Source: Dermanyssus gallinae (lineage: Eukaryota; Arthropoda; Arachnida; Mesostigmata; Dermanyssidae). From it: a stretch of DNA of 64,000 nt. The stretch covers positions 248,001 through 312,000 of the forward strand of contig QVRM01002197.1 in NCBI GenBank assembly GCA_003439945.1, written 5' to 3'. This document shows positions 54,803 through 64,000 of this stretch, piece after piece. Below the pieces are notes generated by a model, which saw only the letters and a list, made by a program, of their open reading frames with translations, was not told where the DNA came from and ran no database searches. Each line of letters begins with the position of its first letter. The stretch's first letter is position 1. Both the position numbers and the translations under genes were made by a program.

Positions 54803-57258
54803 ACTTTTTAGTAGAAGCTAGTAGAAAACGTAGTAGTAGTATTATAAACGTATATTATTATAAACGTAGTAGCTATTAGTAGTAGTAATAGCAGTACATC
54901 AGTAAACTTCCGTTTTTTATTTTTTATTTTAAATAATCTAAATAATGTTATACTTAGTACATCAGTAACAGTTGCAACGCAATGGCGTCGTGGTAACTGT
55001 TCGGTGGATTTTGCGTGCCTCTCCCCAAGAACAGGTTTTTAATTCTAGCTACAACACTAGGTCGGCCGGCGTAGACACGCTAGATTCAAGGCTTCACCAA
55101 CAACACCAGCAGCACCACCAGCAGGGACACGCTACTTCAGCAGATACTTGCCGTGACAACGTTTCGTATTCTCACGTGATGACACCATGACGCCATGACG
55201 ACCGACCGAGCGACCGACGAGATCGATGACGATCGTCATCCCCACCGTCATTATTCTACTCAGGATCGGGACAGGATCGGGTCTCGAGTTGACTCGAATC
55301 GAGCTGCTGAGTGACCCACCCACCCAGCCATCGCTCATCCATCACCACTCCCACCTCCACTACCACCTGTACCGCCTACATGGACCACTGACGTCGAAGT
55401 CGTCGTAGAACGAACGCTGAGGTGGACAACCCGTTGACTGGATAAGGCAGCCAGGTTGATCGAACCGCCGCGATGTGACCGCGAGAGGAGTCAAGCAGTT
55501 CATCAGCAGTCCGTTTTCCTCTGACATTTTGTTCTGTTCTCCCATGAACTGCGAGACACGCTGGTGCTCACAGCGGAGGTGGTAGTACAGTTGGTATAGT
55601 TGTGCTACTCGATATCCGAATTAGCTGGCATGTTGAGATGTTGCTCTTGTTGTAGTGCCTTATATATATATATATACATATACACATGCATATAGAGCAC
55701 TATAACAATAGATGCGCATACAAGCTGCCATTCAAAAATTCAAAAACCGTTGCGGCGTTTCTTTTTTGTATGCCGAGGGACAGCTTCTTTTTTGATGCAA
55801 GTCGCCGCTCGTGTATGCTCGGTGTCACTAATCCGGCTATCAGACGACACGGTTTCCGCAGTGTCGCGTCGCACTGAGTACTGGAATTAAAGAGTTTCGG
55901 CACAGACACTGCTGTTAAGTAGACGCATACCAGTGTCATTCTTCTAGACGTATGGCCCAAAGACACGTTCGCACGAAAGAAAGTTCACACGAAACTCCAG
56001 ACGACCGAAGTGGTTGCTGTAATTGCAAACGTGTTGTTGTTGTTTTTGCTGTTGATGTTCCACTTCTTTCAATATATTGTTTGTGGTCTTACTTTTTTGT
56101 GGTCGTTGCTGTTGTTGCTGCTGTTGCTGTCATGGCCAAATAGCGCGCATTATGTAGCTAGAATGGACACTCGAGCCGATCGAAGGGTGAGGTGCTGTAA
56201 CGTTGGGTTGAACAGCGTCGGGTCTGCAGTAGCCATCATAACCGTAATATTTGTTGTCGCCGGCCGACGCAGGCAGAAACTCGCTTGACATCACCTTATA
56301 TATTGGCATGAGCTGAAAATTGCCACCACGATGACGAATAACGCACAGGGGCGCACAGGATTTGTTCCATGCGTTTTTTTCCATTGGTGGCGCAGTTTAT
56401 AGAGAAACAGCCGCTTCAACTCCGTTAGATTATGCTTTAAAACTACCTGTATCTCCTTAACCTTACATACGTCCGTTTTTTGCCTGTTATTGCGCGCGTT
56501 GAGACGGTCGAATAAAATCGTAGAGAACAAGTATCCACTCAGTTGTTCATGTGAATGGAAGAAACAACTGGCATATTGTCAGAAGTGTTGTTGTTGTTGG
56601 TATTGTTGTATCATCTCGTATCATTGGAAATACTCTCCGCCATCATAAGCGCCGCCTCCATAACCACGTGCTATTCCGAGCAATTGTTGTTGCTGTTGGA
56701 CAGCTGGTGTTGCGTCAACCGCCAATGAGCAGTCAACGTCCGCATATATTGTACATTCGATGACGGCGATATAGAGTGTTGCCAGCATAAATCCCGCAGG
56801 TCCATCGTAGAGTCCATCCAGCTGAACGGCTAACTGGAATGTTGTAGTCGGACTTTACCTACTGTGACGCCGCGCTGTGGAATCTAGATGGTGGTTCTAC
56901 ATTAACTTTCCGTCTCTGATATGTCCATATGCTACAAAAACAACAACGAGCACTTCACTTTTATCCCAGCTACTACTACTACTCTTACTAGTTGTACTAT
57001 CATGATCACTGCTACTAATTCAGTGCAACAGTGATTTCAATCGTCTTGCAATCATGGATGAACTGCTGATTGTGTAGTCATTGTAACAAGGATGCTATTG
57101 CCCATTTTCGTGGTCTGAACGGCGATAACAGACAACGTACACTCCGTCAAGTGAGTCGCCTCAAATCGACGCCACCCAAATCGTAGCAGACGGACTGAAG
57201 AGATTATGCACTAGTTTTTTTGCGACGTTCTGGATGACACTAGAAGACGAAGAACAGC
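54803..57258. other. triplet-rich DNA upstream of the small gene
   Basis: GTA and GTT triplets, a TA run at 55657-55680 and (GTT)n near 56032-56135. It may hold the promoter and 5' UTR of the two-exon gene; no start site is evident. Confidence 0.35.
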
Positions 57259-57453
57259 ATGCGAGCGACGATACCTTCCGCTGCTTCATGGCAGTGCCAG
57301 TGGCCGATGCAACGTCTCAGAACATATCTGCGCCCTTCTTTTGAAGTGTTACTAATTGTATTGGGCTTCATCACCGTTGGAATGCATTCGCTATCCGTGC
57401 ATAGAATATCTCCGAGTGAAGATTTCTCCGTAGAGGAAGTCGACATGGAAGAG
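57259..57453 (+). CDS. small secreted or membrane-anchored protein, exon 1
   Basis: 65 codons from ATG to a GTGGGT donor at 57454. The peptide has a basic N-terminal region (MQRLRTYLRP, which offers a second start at Met17), a hydrophobic segment FEVLLIVLGFITVGMHSLSV and then an acidic stretch SEDFSVEEVDMEE. From the second Met it looks like a standard signal peptide; from the first it looks more like a signal anchor. The donor is phase 0 and joins the exon at 60466 in frame to give MEE-LEEHL. Family not recognised. Without splicing the frame would close after three codons (GTG GGT GAA TGA), which supports a splice here. Confidence 0.55.
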
Positions 57454-57537
57454 GTGGGTGAATGACACATTACTTTAGTTTTCGCTCTTGCCCACGCCAG
57501 CTTCGTGGGCATCGACCTAAAATGTTGAAAGCTTATA

Positions 57538-57540
57538 TGC

Positions 57541-57612
<72 letters not shown>

Positions 57613-57675
57613 TAATAATATAGTAGTATTATATATATATATAATATTTACATATATATATATATATATATATAT
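57538..57675. repeat. (TA)n tract at the 3' junction of the R2-like element
   Basis: Begins GTGTGTGTGTATATATAT and runs about 135 bases with one AATAATATAG interruption, up to the end of the R2-like 3' UTR. Confidence 0.9.
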
Positions 57676-59361
57676 AGAAAATATTGTGATGATTTATTAA
57701 TCATTTTACAATACGTTTGCACACTTGGCAGTGCTCGCCTTAATAAAAATTGTGGTAAAAAGGTGTCACGTGAAGTTAAGAGTCAGTTGTCCGTGTCCTT
57801 GCTTGATGGTAGCCCCCGCTCTTATGGACCGGTGCGAGCGGTATATCCTCAAGGTTCCTTGCAAAGTTAAAACGGTGAGATCCATAAGATTCCTCTTCGT
57901 GACGCCGAGCCCCAAGAGCGTCCTCGCAGATTCGGAGTCCCATACACCACTCATAGAGATAGTGATGGATCCGAATCTGCGAGGTTTTTGCGGGTCGGGG
58001 AGCGCCGCTCTTAGGAACTCGACGTCATATTTGGCGATCTTGTCTTGCCGTGCTTTTGCCAGGTCCCGGTTCGGGCCGCAAACCTCGGCATCTAAAACCC
58101 AGACCTCGGTAGGTGTTGTTATTACGAGGTCGGGCTTTAGACCCGGTGCGCCCGGTCGACGGAATACTCGCTCACGAACCACCTCATGACCCCTTTCGCG
58201 GAGAAGACGCGCCACGCGATCACAGACGTCGTCATGTCTCTTTATGGTTTGTTTGTGTGTTGTATCGCACATCTGAGCGACATGAGCCAACGTCTCAGGC
58301 GCATGACACCCGTGCCTACAACGTTTGTTGTAGCCCGGGCGTCCCCTGGCCAATCTGGCACGCGTTGGTAGTGCGTTGATCCTGAGCTTTAGTAGGTTTA
58401 AATACTCCTTACCAGATAGGTAGGGTATACCCTTAATCCAGTAGTGTACAAAGGGCGTTTCGTGTGCTTTTTTAAAATGTGCCCCATCGAACGTGTTGTG
58501 TAGTTGTTGAGACCAGTAGTCGGTCTCTTGTGTAGCGGTCTCAATGGAGGTTCCCAAGCGCTCGCAAAGAAGTCTTGTTTTCGCAAGATCTTTTTTAAAG
58601 TGCTCGGTGGTTAGCATCCATTGGACCCCAAGGTGCGTGGAGTGTTGTAGTGCTGTCAGGCGGGAGAGGCGGAGTCTGGGAATGAATGTTTGGAGGCAGG
58701 GGATGTCCAGACCGCCGTGTGCTGTGTGCGTGTACAGGTAGGCGTTCGGCACCGAGTTTTCGAGCTTAAGCCATTTCGACTTAACAACCTTTCTGATCTC
58801 TTTATCTAGGTCACTAAGGAGTGCGTAAGATGGTCTGGGACCGGAGACCAGTTTATATAGGAGACGGGGAATGAGAAAGTCTTTCAAAAATATGAGTCTT
58901 TGGTGGGGTTTAAGGGGAGCTATCGTGAGTCTGTTGAGTAAATTAAGGAGTATATCCCTGGTGGAGTCAACTCTGCCATTGCTGTCAAAGTCGACTCCAA
59001 GATATCTCCATCGATCGCTCATACCTTTAGCTGGCAATTGCCGATCTCCAACGTTAAATTCTGGTACGGTATTGATAAAACCTTTACCTTCCTTCCTATT
59101 AAATAGGTGGGAGATAGTAAAGCTTTTATTAGTATTAATTTCAAGGCCTCGGGATTTCAAAAGTGGGTCCGCAATATTAAGGAGACGTTGGAGAGTGGAT
59201 TTCGTGGAGGCTAGGAGGATGAGATCATCCGCAAAGGCTAAGCCCATAAGGCGGAAGTCATCAGTAAGTTGGTACCCGATATTAGTTTTGTCTAATTTTA
59301 AAAGAATGTCGTCGAGAACTAGATTAAATAAGAGGGGGGACAGAGGATCTCCCTGTCTAAT
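57676..59361 (-). mobile_element. R2-clade non-LTR retrotransposon, 5'-truncated
   Basis: A minus-strand element whose reading frame is open from 59361 to the stop at 57766-57768, followed by about 90 bases of 3' UTR. Its 5' end stops abruptly at a (TA)n tract at about 59358 and its 3' end abuts another at 57675. There is no 28S rRNA sequence at either side, although R2 normally inserts only there. It is nested in the intron of the small gene, on the opposite strand. Confidence 0.8.
57766..59361 (-). CDS. R2-like retrotransposon polyprotein, C-terminal 531 codons
   Basis: The frame is already open where it emerges from the (TA)n tract; the first Met is at 59247 but is not the true start. RT motifs come first: RQGDPLSPLLFNLVLDD (motif 4), then MGLAFADDLILLAS (catalytic FADD) and later RWRYLGVDF (thumb side). 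Next comes the C-terminal Cys-His finger CRHGCHAPETLAHVAQMC (C-x3-C-x7-H-x4-C) and KRHDDVC. Last is the restriction-like endonuclease block LKPDLVITTPTEVWVLDAEV, with the KPD...D pair, and KARQDKIAKYD. Order and motifs match R2-clade proteins. The N-terminal zinc fingers and the first RT motifs are lost. There is no stop over 531 codons, so the truncation is recent. Confidence 0.88.
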   Translation of the reverse strand: MRQGDPLSPLLFNLVLDDILLKLDKTNIGYQLTDDFRLMGLAFADDLILLASTKSTLQRLLNIADPLLKSRGLEINTNKSFTISHLFNRKEGKGFINTVPEFNVGDRQLPAKGMSDRWRYLGVDFDSNGRVDSTRDILLNLLNRLTIAPLKPHQRLIFLKDFLIPRLLYKLVSGPRPSYALLSDLDKEIRKVVKSKWLKLENSVPNAYLYTHTAHGGLDIPCLQTFIPRLRLSRLTALQHSTHLGVQWMLTTEHFKKDLAKTRLLCERLGTSIETATQETDYWSQQLHNTFDGAHFKKAHETPFVHYWIKGIPYLSGKEYLNLLKLRINALPTRARLARGRPGYNKRCRHGCHAPETLAHVAQMCDTTHKQTIKRHDDVCDRVARLLRERGHEVVRERVFRRPGAPGLKPDLVITTPTEVWVLDAEVCGPNRDLAKARQDKIAKYDVEFLRAALPDPQKPRRFGSITISMSGVWDSESARTLLGLGVTKRNLMDLTVLTLQGTLRIYRSHRSIRAGATIKQGHGQLTLNFT

Positions 59362-59366
59362 ATATA

Positions 59367-59436
<70 letters not shown>
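59358..59436. repeat. (TA)n tract at the 5' junction of the R2-like element
   Basis: About 79 bases starting at the truncation point; TA-rich sequence continues to 59540. Confidence 0.9.
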
Positions 59437-59439
<3 letters not shown>

Positions 59440-59586
59440 TAGCTATTTATATATGATATAACATCGATATAGATCGATATATCTAGATTATTACCTTATA
59501 TGATATATCTATATTTATATATAGAAAGATTGAGTACTTATGTATATTTATGTATCTTTATATCTATATTCTATTCTATATATATT

Positions 59587-59900
59587 ATTTTTTTTTTTTT
59601 TATACATTTTTTTTTTGTGGAGGAGGGTGATGCCATATATATATATATTATATATTATATATGTATTTATATCTATCATATTTTTTTTTTTTTTTGGAGG
59701 AGGGTGAATGCATATATATTATATATCTATTTATATTTTATTTTATTTTTTTTTTTTTGAGGAGGGTTGAATGCATTTACGCACGTTCGAGTACGGATTA
59801 TTTCCGCTTCTCGGAGAGCAGTGTGGGGCTCCGATCCCTGGCGGTTGGACTGTTTATCCGCCAAAGACCACTAACCCACTAAACCATACCTCCCCCCCTT
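59587..59900 (-). mobile_element. SINE family B copy with triplicated tail
   Basis: Head on the right: GGTTTAGTGGGTTAGTGGTC (A box), GGGATCGGAGCCCC (B box). Then a body and tail GTGCGTAAATGCATTCAACC. The tail unit 'GCATTCAcCCTCCTCc plus poly-A' is present three times (59591-59635, 59681-59715, 59746-59780) separated by TA-rich runs. Confidence 0.6.
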
Positions 59901-59912
59901 AAGCTTCACTCT

Positions 59913-59955
59913 CTAATGGCCCAGATATCCATAGAACAGTACTATGGGCCATTAG
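59913..59955 (-). repeat. 11-bp perfect inverted repeat
   Basis: CTAATGGCCCA at 59913-59923 pairs with TGGGCCATTAG at 59945-59955 across a 21-base loop. It lies between SINE-B and the R1-like stop codon at 59994, so it may be a 3' UTR hairpin of that LINE. Confidence 0.6.
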
Positions 59956-59993
59956 GAGAAGTGGCGAGCGCCTAACGGATCATTTGGCCGAGG

Positions 59994-60404
59994 TCACTCA
60001 CGGGTTCCCCCACCAGTCCGACGTGCTTGTCCCAACACCTGCGAACCCGTTTGATTACAAGCCACGTCATCTGTTGATGTCGTAAGCGCTATCCATTCTC
60101 TTCTGTACCTGCCAAGCTCCGCTTTCTTTTTCATCACCGCAGTTGCCATTTCCTCGCCCAGCCTCCATGCCGATGCTGTGCTGCATATGTACTCTACAAA
60201 CGTTCTCATGTCACTTTTCGGCGGGTCTGGTATCCCGAATCCTTGTTTTCCTGCTTCTTTGGCCCATCTCAATCGTAGCAGCGCTATGGCGGTTGTCCTT
60301 GCCTGCTCTAGTCCCTTGCATTTTACGAGAGTGTGCTCGGGGTCATCGTCGATGCCGTCTTCACGGTGCACGCAGGTTACCGAGGGAGCTTTGCCTATAC
60401 GATT
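59994..60404 (-). pseudogene. R1-like LINE, C-terminal fragment
   Basis: A minus-strand open stretch reading NRIGKAPSVTCVHREDG, DDDPEHTLVKCKGLEQA and then AKEAGKQGFGIPDPP. The 'xxRIGKxxSxxCxxC...EHTLxxC' pattern is the C-terminal zinc motif of R1-type non-LTR polyproteins; the second Cys is replaced by Arg in this copy. Its 5' end abuts (TA)n at 60406-60426. The frame continues across the TA tract only by chance. It ends 52 bases from the acceptor of exon 2 of the small gene. Confidence 0.65.
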
Positions 60405-60465
60405 TATATATATATATATATATATACAAATATAGGCTTTGACAATACCCAATCCTTGATTGCAG

Positions 60466-60672
60466 TTGGAGGAGCACCTGGATGACCGGCAAACGCTTCC
60501 CGACGGATACATATGGACGCTGAAGTTGTACCGTAATCGACTACGCTATCTAAACGGGGAAGATTCGAGCTTGCTCACGATGGAAGACCTCCGGGATGGT
60601 TATGGTCGCTTCAAAATCCCAAACAAAAGTGACATCCACAAGATACTTCAGCGTGCCGAAAATATATTATAG
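60466..60672 (+). CDS. small secreted or membrane-anchored protein, exon 2
   Basis: 68 codons and a TAG stop, after an acceptor TTGATTGCAG at 60456-60465. The peptide reads LEEHLDDRQTLPDGYIW, then LKLYRNRLRYLNGEDSS, then LRDGYGRFKIPNKSDIHKIL and ends QRAENIL. It is charged, mostly helical in character and has no cysteine. Normal codon use and a sharp contrast with the flanking TA repeats and LINE debris mark it as a real host exon. The DGYGRFKIP block has the look of a conserved core. There are no clear amidation or dibasic processing sites, so a neuropeptide precursor is not supported. Function unknown. Confidence 0.62.
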   Translation: MEEHLDDRQTLPDGYIWTLKLYRNRLRYLNGEDSSLLTMEDLRDGYGRFKIPNKSDIHKILQRAENIL

Positions 60673-61728
60673 AAAACCTTTGTAAAAAAAAAAGTAAATT
60701 ATCGTAGTGGCCGCAAAACTAAAAATACACTGTACGTCCTGATAACACCGGTATAAACAACGATCGTGCACCTAACCACCGAACCCTGTGGGATTATTTT
60801 ATTGACTTGCTGCAACTTTGATTAAATCTGCCCAATCATAATCACCTGCACCACAAAAGAGTAGCTAAGATTATTTGCGTCTTACGGAACCAGGCGCTCG
60901 CTGCTATAGGTGATCCGAAGTAAGGTATGTTGATCGTATCGCTAAGAGGAAATGCATGGGCCCAATATGTCGGTCTAATCTAAGTATTAACACCAGCTTT
61001 TCAAAGGTCGTTAGAGGTGCAATCAACAGCCGAGATTAGCCTACACTTAGATGATAAATCGTTTACCTTTTTTAATAAGAAAACAACTACCACTTTTTTA
61101 GCCTGCCTAGATGGATGATATGAGTCTCTAAGGACCGTCAAATAATCCTCGTCAGCGAGCCTGTATTGTGTGGGACTGCCAACTTCAGCAATTTTGCAAG
61201 CACCTATAACACCTGGGTCCTAACTGGCTTTACGACTTCATTTTGGCGCAGCCACCGCAATCATGGAGAGGGAAAGAGACCAAAACACCTGTGAGTTGGG
61301 TGCCTTATTAGAGTTTAGGGTCCCAGAAGACCCAAAGACCTCTCGTAAAGGATAAGTGGGATTTTCCTGAAAGACTTGAATGGCGAACTGACATTCTCCC
61401 CATTACCAAGCACTACCGGGTTTTCACGGGGGATGAGGGGCCCCTATCAGCCGCAACTGCAGCCTCAACATCACGACACTGACATGACGAAAATGAACGC
61501 CTTGACTAGCCTTGACTTTAAACAATCAAACGCTCTTGGGGATATTTAACCCAATAGTTAAAATAGGCTTTAGTTTGCATAGCGACGAAAACATGAAAAT
61601 GCTTTCCCTTTAAGTCCCGGGGAGACGGAGCTGAGGAGTCTTCTTGTGGAGGAGCGGCCGCCAGGCTTGACCACGTTTGAATGTGGTCTCCTTCTTACAG
61701 ATCGCGGCAATATCATCTAACCTTAAGC

Positions 61729-61794
<66 letters not shown>

Positions 61795-62029
61795 TTATAA
61801 CAAAAATTATAACAAATATGAGCGGAAATTAAGCTTAAGCATTTATAACAGGAAATAGGAGCGCAAAAGCGGAGATTTTTTTCCGTCGCATTAATCCGTA
61901 GTACAATAAGTGGACAACCAAGTATGATATGTAGCAGGTGGGATGCCGGAAAGTTTTTCTTTAGAATTAGATTTATCCCAGATCAGGTAATGCTTTCAGG
62001 ACTAGCTCGAGAATGTAAAGATCGTTTCC
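60673..62029. other. no gene seen downstream of the small gene
   Basis: 3' UTR begins with a poly-A run at about 60684-60692. No AATAAA within 150 bases of the stop was found. One (TA)n tract at 61732-61791. Confidence 0.35.
61732..61791. repeat. (TA)n microsatellite
   Basis: About 60 bases of pure TA. The flanks repeat 'TTAAGCATTTATA' at 61719-61732 and 61833-61846, so a segment on each side is duplicated. Confidence 0.85.
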
Positions 62030-63490
62030 TAGTTTAGGGAAGAATGAAGAAAACAGTAAAAGCAACCCCCGAATGAAGGAAAGACGGGCAGGCTACGGCA
62101 GAGGCTAGCGAGGACACGGCTGCCTTGCAGGCTACACTGAGCTCTCGATTGTGCATAATCTTAGATGTGCAAACTTCCAAGAGTGAGAACAAGGAAGATG
62201 ACGAGATTAAAACCAAAGTCGAAAAAGAGCGTGAAATGGTTATTCATAAGGACCAGAACAGCAATAACAGCGTCGAAGAGAAGGCTATCCTTTAAAAGTA
62301 GGAGGTACGCAGAGACGAAATATTAGCCGCCGTGGAAACCTTCCCGGAGGAGCCAAGGTTGAGAGACGGTGTGGCACACCTCACACGTGTTACAAGATCA
62401 AGGCTGCAAGAAAAACCTGTGAGAACACAGAACCGCATACAACGAGAGACAACTTGCCGACCTGAAGGCAGTCGTATAACTTCTCAGAAGCCTACAAAAA
62501 TAGCACAAAGCTACCCAGGTTGGCATACTGGCGGCCATCGCCCTGGATAAACTGGCATGGGAACTGACAATAAAATCCAAGGCAAAGCATGAAGTACAAG
62601 TACAAATAATTGTCCGGGTTGGAAGGGTAAGAGATACATGTAGAAAATACAACGCTCCTAAGAGATAGAACAAGACTCAGATGCACGTCTGCAAACACTG
62701 AAAACCCTAGGAAACGGAAAAACCACGTCAGAAAGTTGCGTAAAAGAATTAGAACTTCTGAGAGAGCAACAACCAAAATGGTCCTCTAGGAAACCCGTGT
62801 CAGAAACCGCCAAACTGGAAGAGGCACAATGTAATAACTGAAAATAGGGCACAGCATACGCAGGGCAAATAACATTAAGGATCAGACCACCAGAACGGGA
62901 AAGCTGGTAGACCTCAATAAACGTATTTAAAAAAAATAGCTCCAGCCTGATGCAAAAATACACGTTTCTCCTTGGACAGCATTGTCACCCGAAAGGACAT
63001 GAGAGTAATGTTTGCCAACAGATATTTAGAGAAACCACGGCGATGCTAAACAAATATTATAGCTGATCTTGCAATTTCGACAAGCACACTGGTAATTGGG
63101 GCGGTCGACTCCAAAGGTACAGCAAGAACGTTCCTAGTGGTTCTATCTAAGTAGAAGAAAAATACGTAGCCCTCATACCTCTAAAACTAAGCCCGGAACC
63201 AGAGTGAAAATAGCAACAGTCACCACGTAAATATCATTGGATATCATTATAAGAATTGTGGTTCGCTGCTGACGTATTGCGGCAGACAAAAAAATTACAC
63301 AGCTCGGCCGACCCGAGACCCCAGAGCAGCTCCGGGCCATCTTCAAGGATAGTGTGCGCTCAACCATCGGTGCTATTAGGCAAATCTAGATGCAGGGCAA
63401 ACTCCTCCGCCTAGAAGACGGGAATTGTTCCTTGCAATTTACAAGATGCGAACAAAGTTTGAAAAGCTTACCATGGAGAGTCATGCTAGA
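62030..63490 (+). pseudogene. possible decayed retroelement ORF1-like region
   Basis: Several plus-strand pieces are rich in Glu/Lys/Arg, for example SKSENKEDDEIKTKVEKERE at about 62177-62240 and AAVETFPEEPRLRDGVAHL near 62325, and later RPTRDPRAAPGHLQG and MQGKLLRLEDGNCSL. This looks like a broken coiled-coil ORF1, but no zinc knuckle was found, so the call is weak. Confidence 0.25.
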
Positions 63491-64000
63491 GCCTCTTCAC
63501 AGCAAAATGGTTCCCTTTTACATACGGAAGATCATCTCTAACTAGCTACGTGACAGGGCGATCTAGTCCATGGAAGGGTTTTCAACATGACAGCCCCCTT
63601 GTTATGGCTTATAACTTACGACGCTCAGCGGCTGAGGAACCTCCCTTCCACGGTTATCCCCCTCGCCTACGCTTAAGAACTCGCCTACGCTTAAGAACTC
63701 GCCTTACCTGTCCAGGCCGAGTCCCGGACCTGCTGTAGAGCCGTGCGAACGAGGCACTTGCCGATGTCACCCACTGGATGTACAGGTAAGCAACGAGGCT
63801 TGCGTTCGCTTCTGCCAAAGAGCAAAATTCCGGGTGGTTCACTTTCATTATTGGGAGGAGGATCACACTTATGATACTTGTGCACGCAGGTCTTTTGGTT
63901 TGGAGAGTCGCGATCAAATTCGTCGTCCTCCAGACCAAAAACAACATATGAACCCATAGTTTGTACACGCTATATACTACCGCCTTTATTAAGCGCCTTG

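Larger units (their letters stand above)
57454..60465 (+). other. intron of the small two-exon gene
   Basis: About 3 kb with GT/AG ends. It holds two long (TA)n tracts, a 5'-truncated R2-like element, a SINE-B with a triplicated tail, an 11-bp inverted repeat and an R1-like C-terminal fragment, all on the minus strand and so opposite to the gene. Confidence 0.5.

Noticed and set aside
58871..59437. 188-codon plus-strand open frame
   Set aside because: Antisense to the R2-like RT and extended by the TA tract.
60178..60442. Plus-strand open frames with Cys/Leu-rich reading
   Set aside because: Antisense to the R1-like C-terminal fragment.

Overview
The window is eukaryotic, not bacterial. Genes are split by GT/AG introns. 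Most of the DNA is decayed mobile elements and simple repeats: long (TA)n tracts, CAA/GTT and CAG triplets, and CT/GA runs. Mariner, R1-like and R2-like elements plus a few intron-rich exons point to an arthropod, and the overall texture would suit a chelicerate such as a mite. The species call is inference.

Genes. (1) A plus-strand gene occupies about 19.2-34.6 kb. Six or seven exons can be chained by splice phase (19229-19372, 23101-23298, 24680-24905, 27730-27967, about 30460-30922, 33188-33369, 34210-34557). They encode the C-terminal half of an SLC16 (monocarboxylate-transporter-like) major facilitator protein plus a long low-complexity cytoplasmic tail. The first half (TM1-6) was not found; it is either upstream of the window or in short exons I missed. 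(2) A small plus-strand gene, 57259-57453 joined to 60466-60672, encodes about 133 residues: a hydrophobic signal or anchor segment followed by an acidic, cysteine-free domain I do not recognise. Its intron is filled with retroelement debris.

Mobile elements. An apparently intact mariner sits at 12786-14104, with 31-bp inverted repeats, a 354-codon transposase and TA on both sides. Two decayed mariners lie at about 29150-29900 and 35590-35835, and another DDE-type transposase relic at about 15360-16130. Non-LTR retrotransposons include a 5'-truncated R2-clade element (57676-59361, minus), several R1-like copies (47820-50640 plus; 39240-40870, 53290-53860 and 59994-60404 minus), other LINE C-terminal pieces, and a LINE family with a Cys/His-rich C-terminal domain in three copies (1160-1900, about 2680-3510, 25580-26105). 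Two tRNA-derived SINE families are recognisable from A/B boxes: SINE-A (6107-6249, 26995-27095, 52867-53068, tail at 54755-54802; three copies have target-site duplications) and SINE-B (about 22070-22168, 41350-41485, 53120-53250, 59587-59900).

Layout. 1-19 kb holds transposons, SINEs and simple repeats with no host exon I can support. 19-35 kb is the SLC16-like gene with transposons in its introns. 35-54 kb is mostly a retroelement graveyard. 54-61 kb has triplet-rich DNA and the small two-exon gene. 61-64 kb is TA-rich and decayed. Several elements sit directly against (TA)n tracts. No rRNA, functional tRNA gene or CRISPR array was seen.
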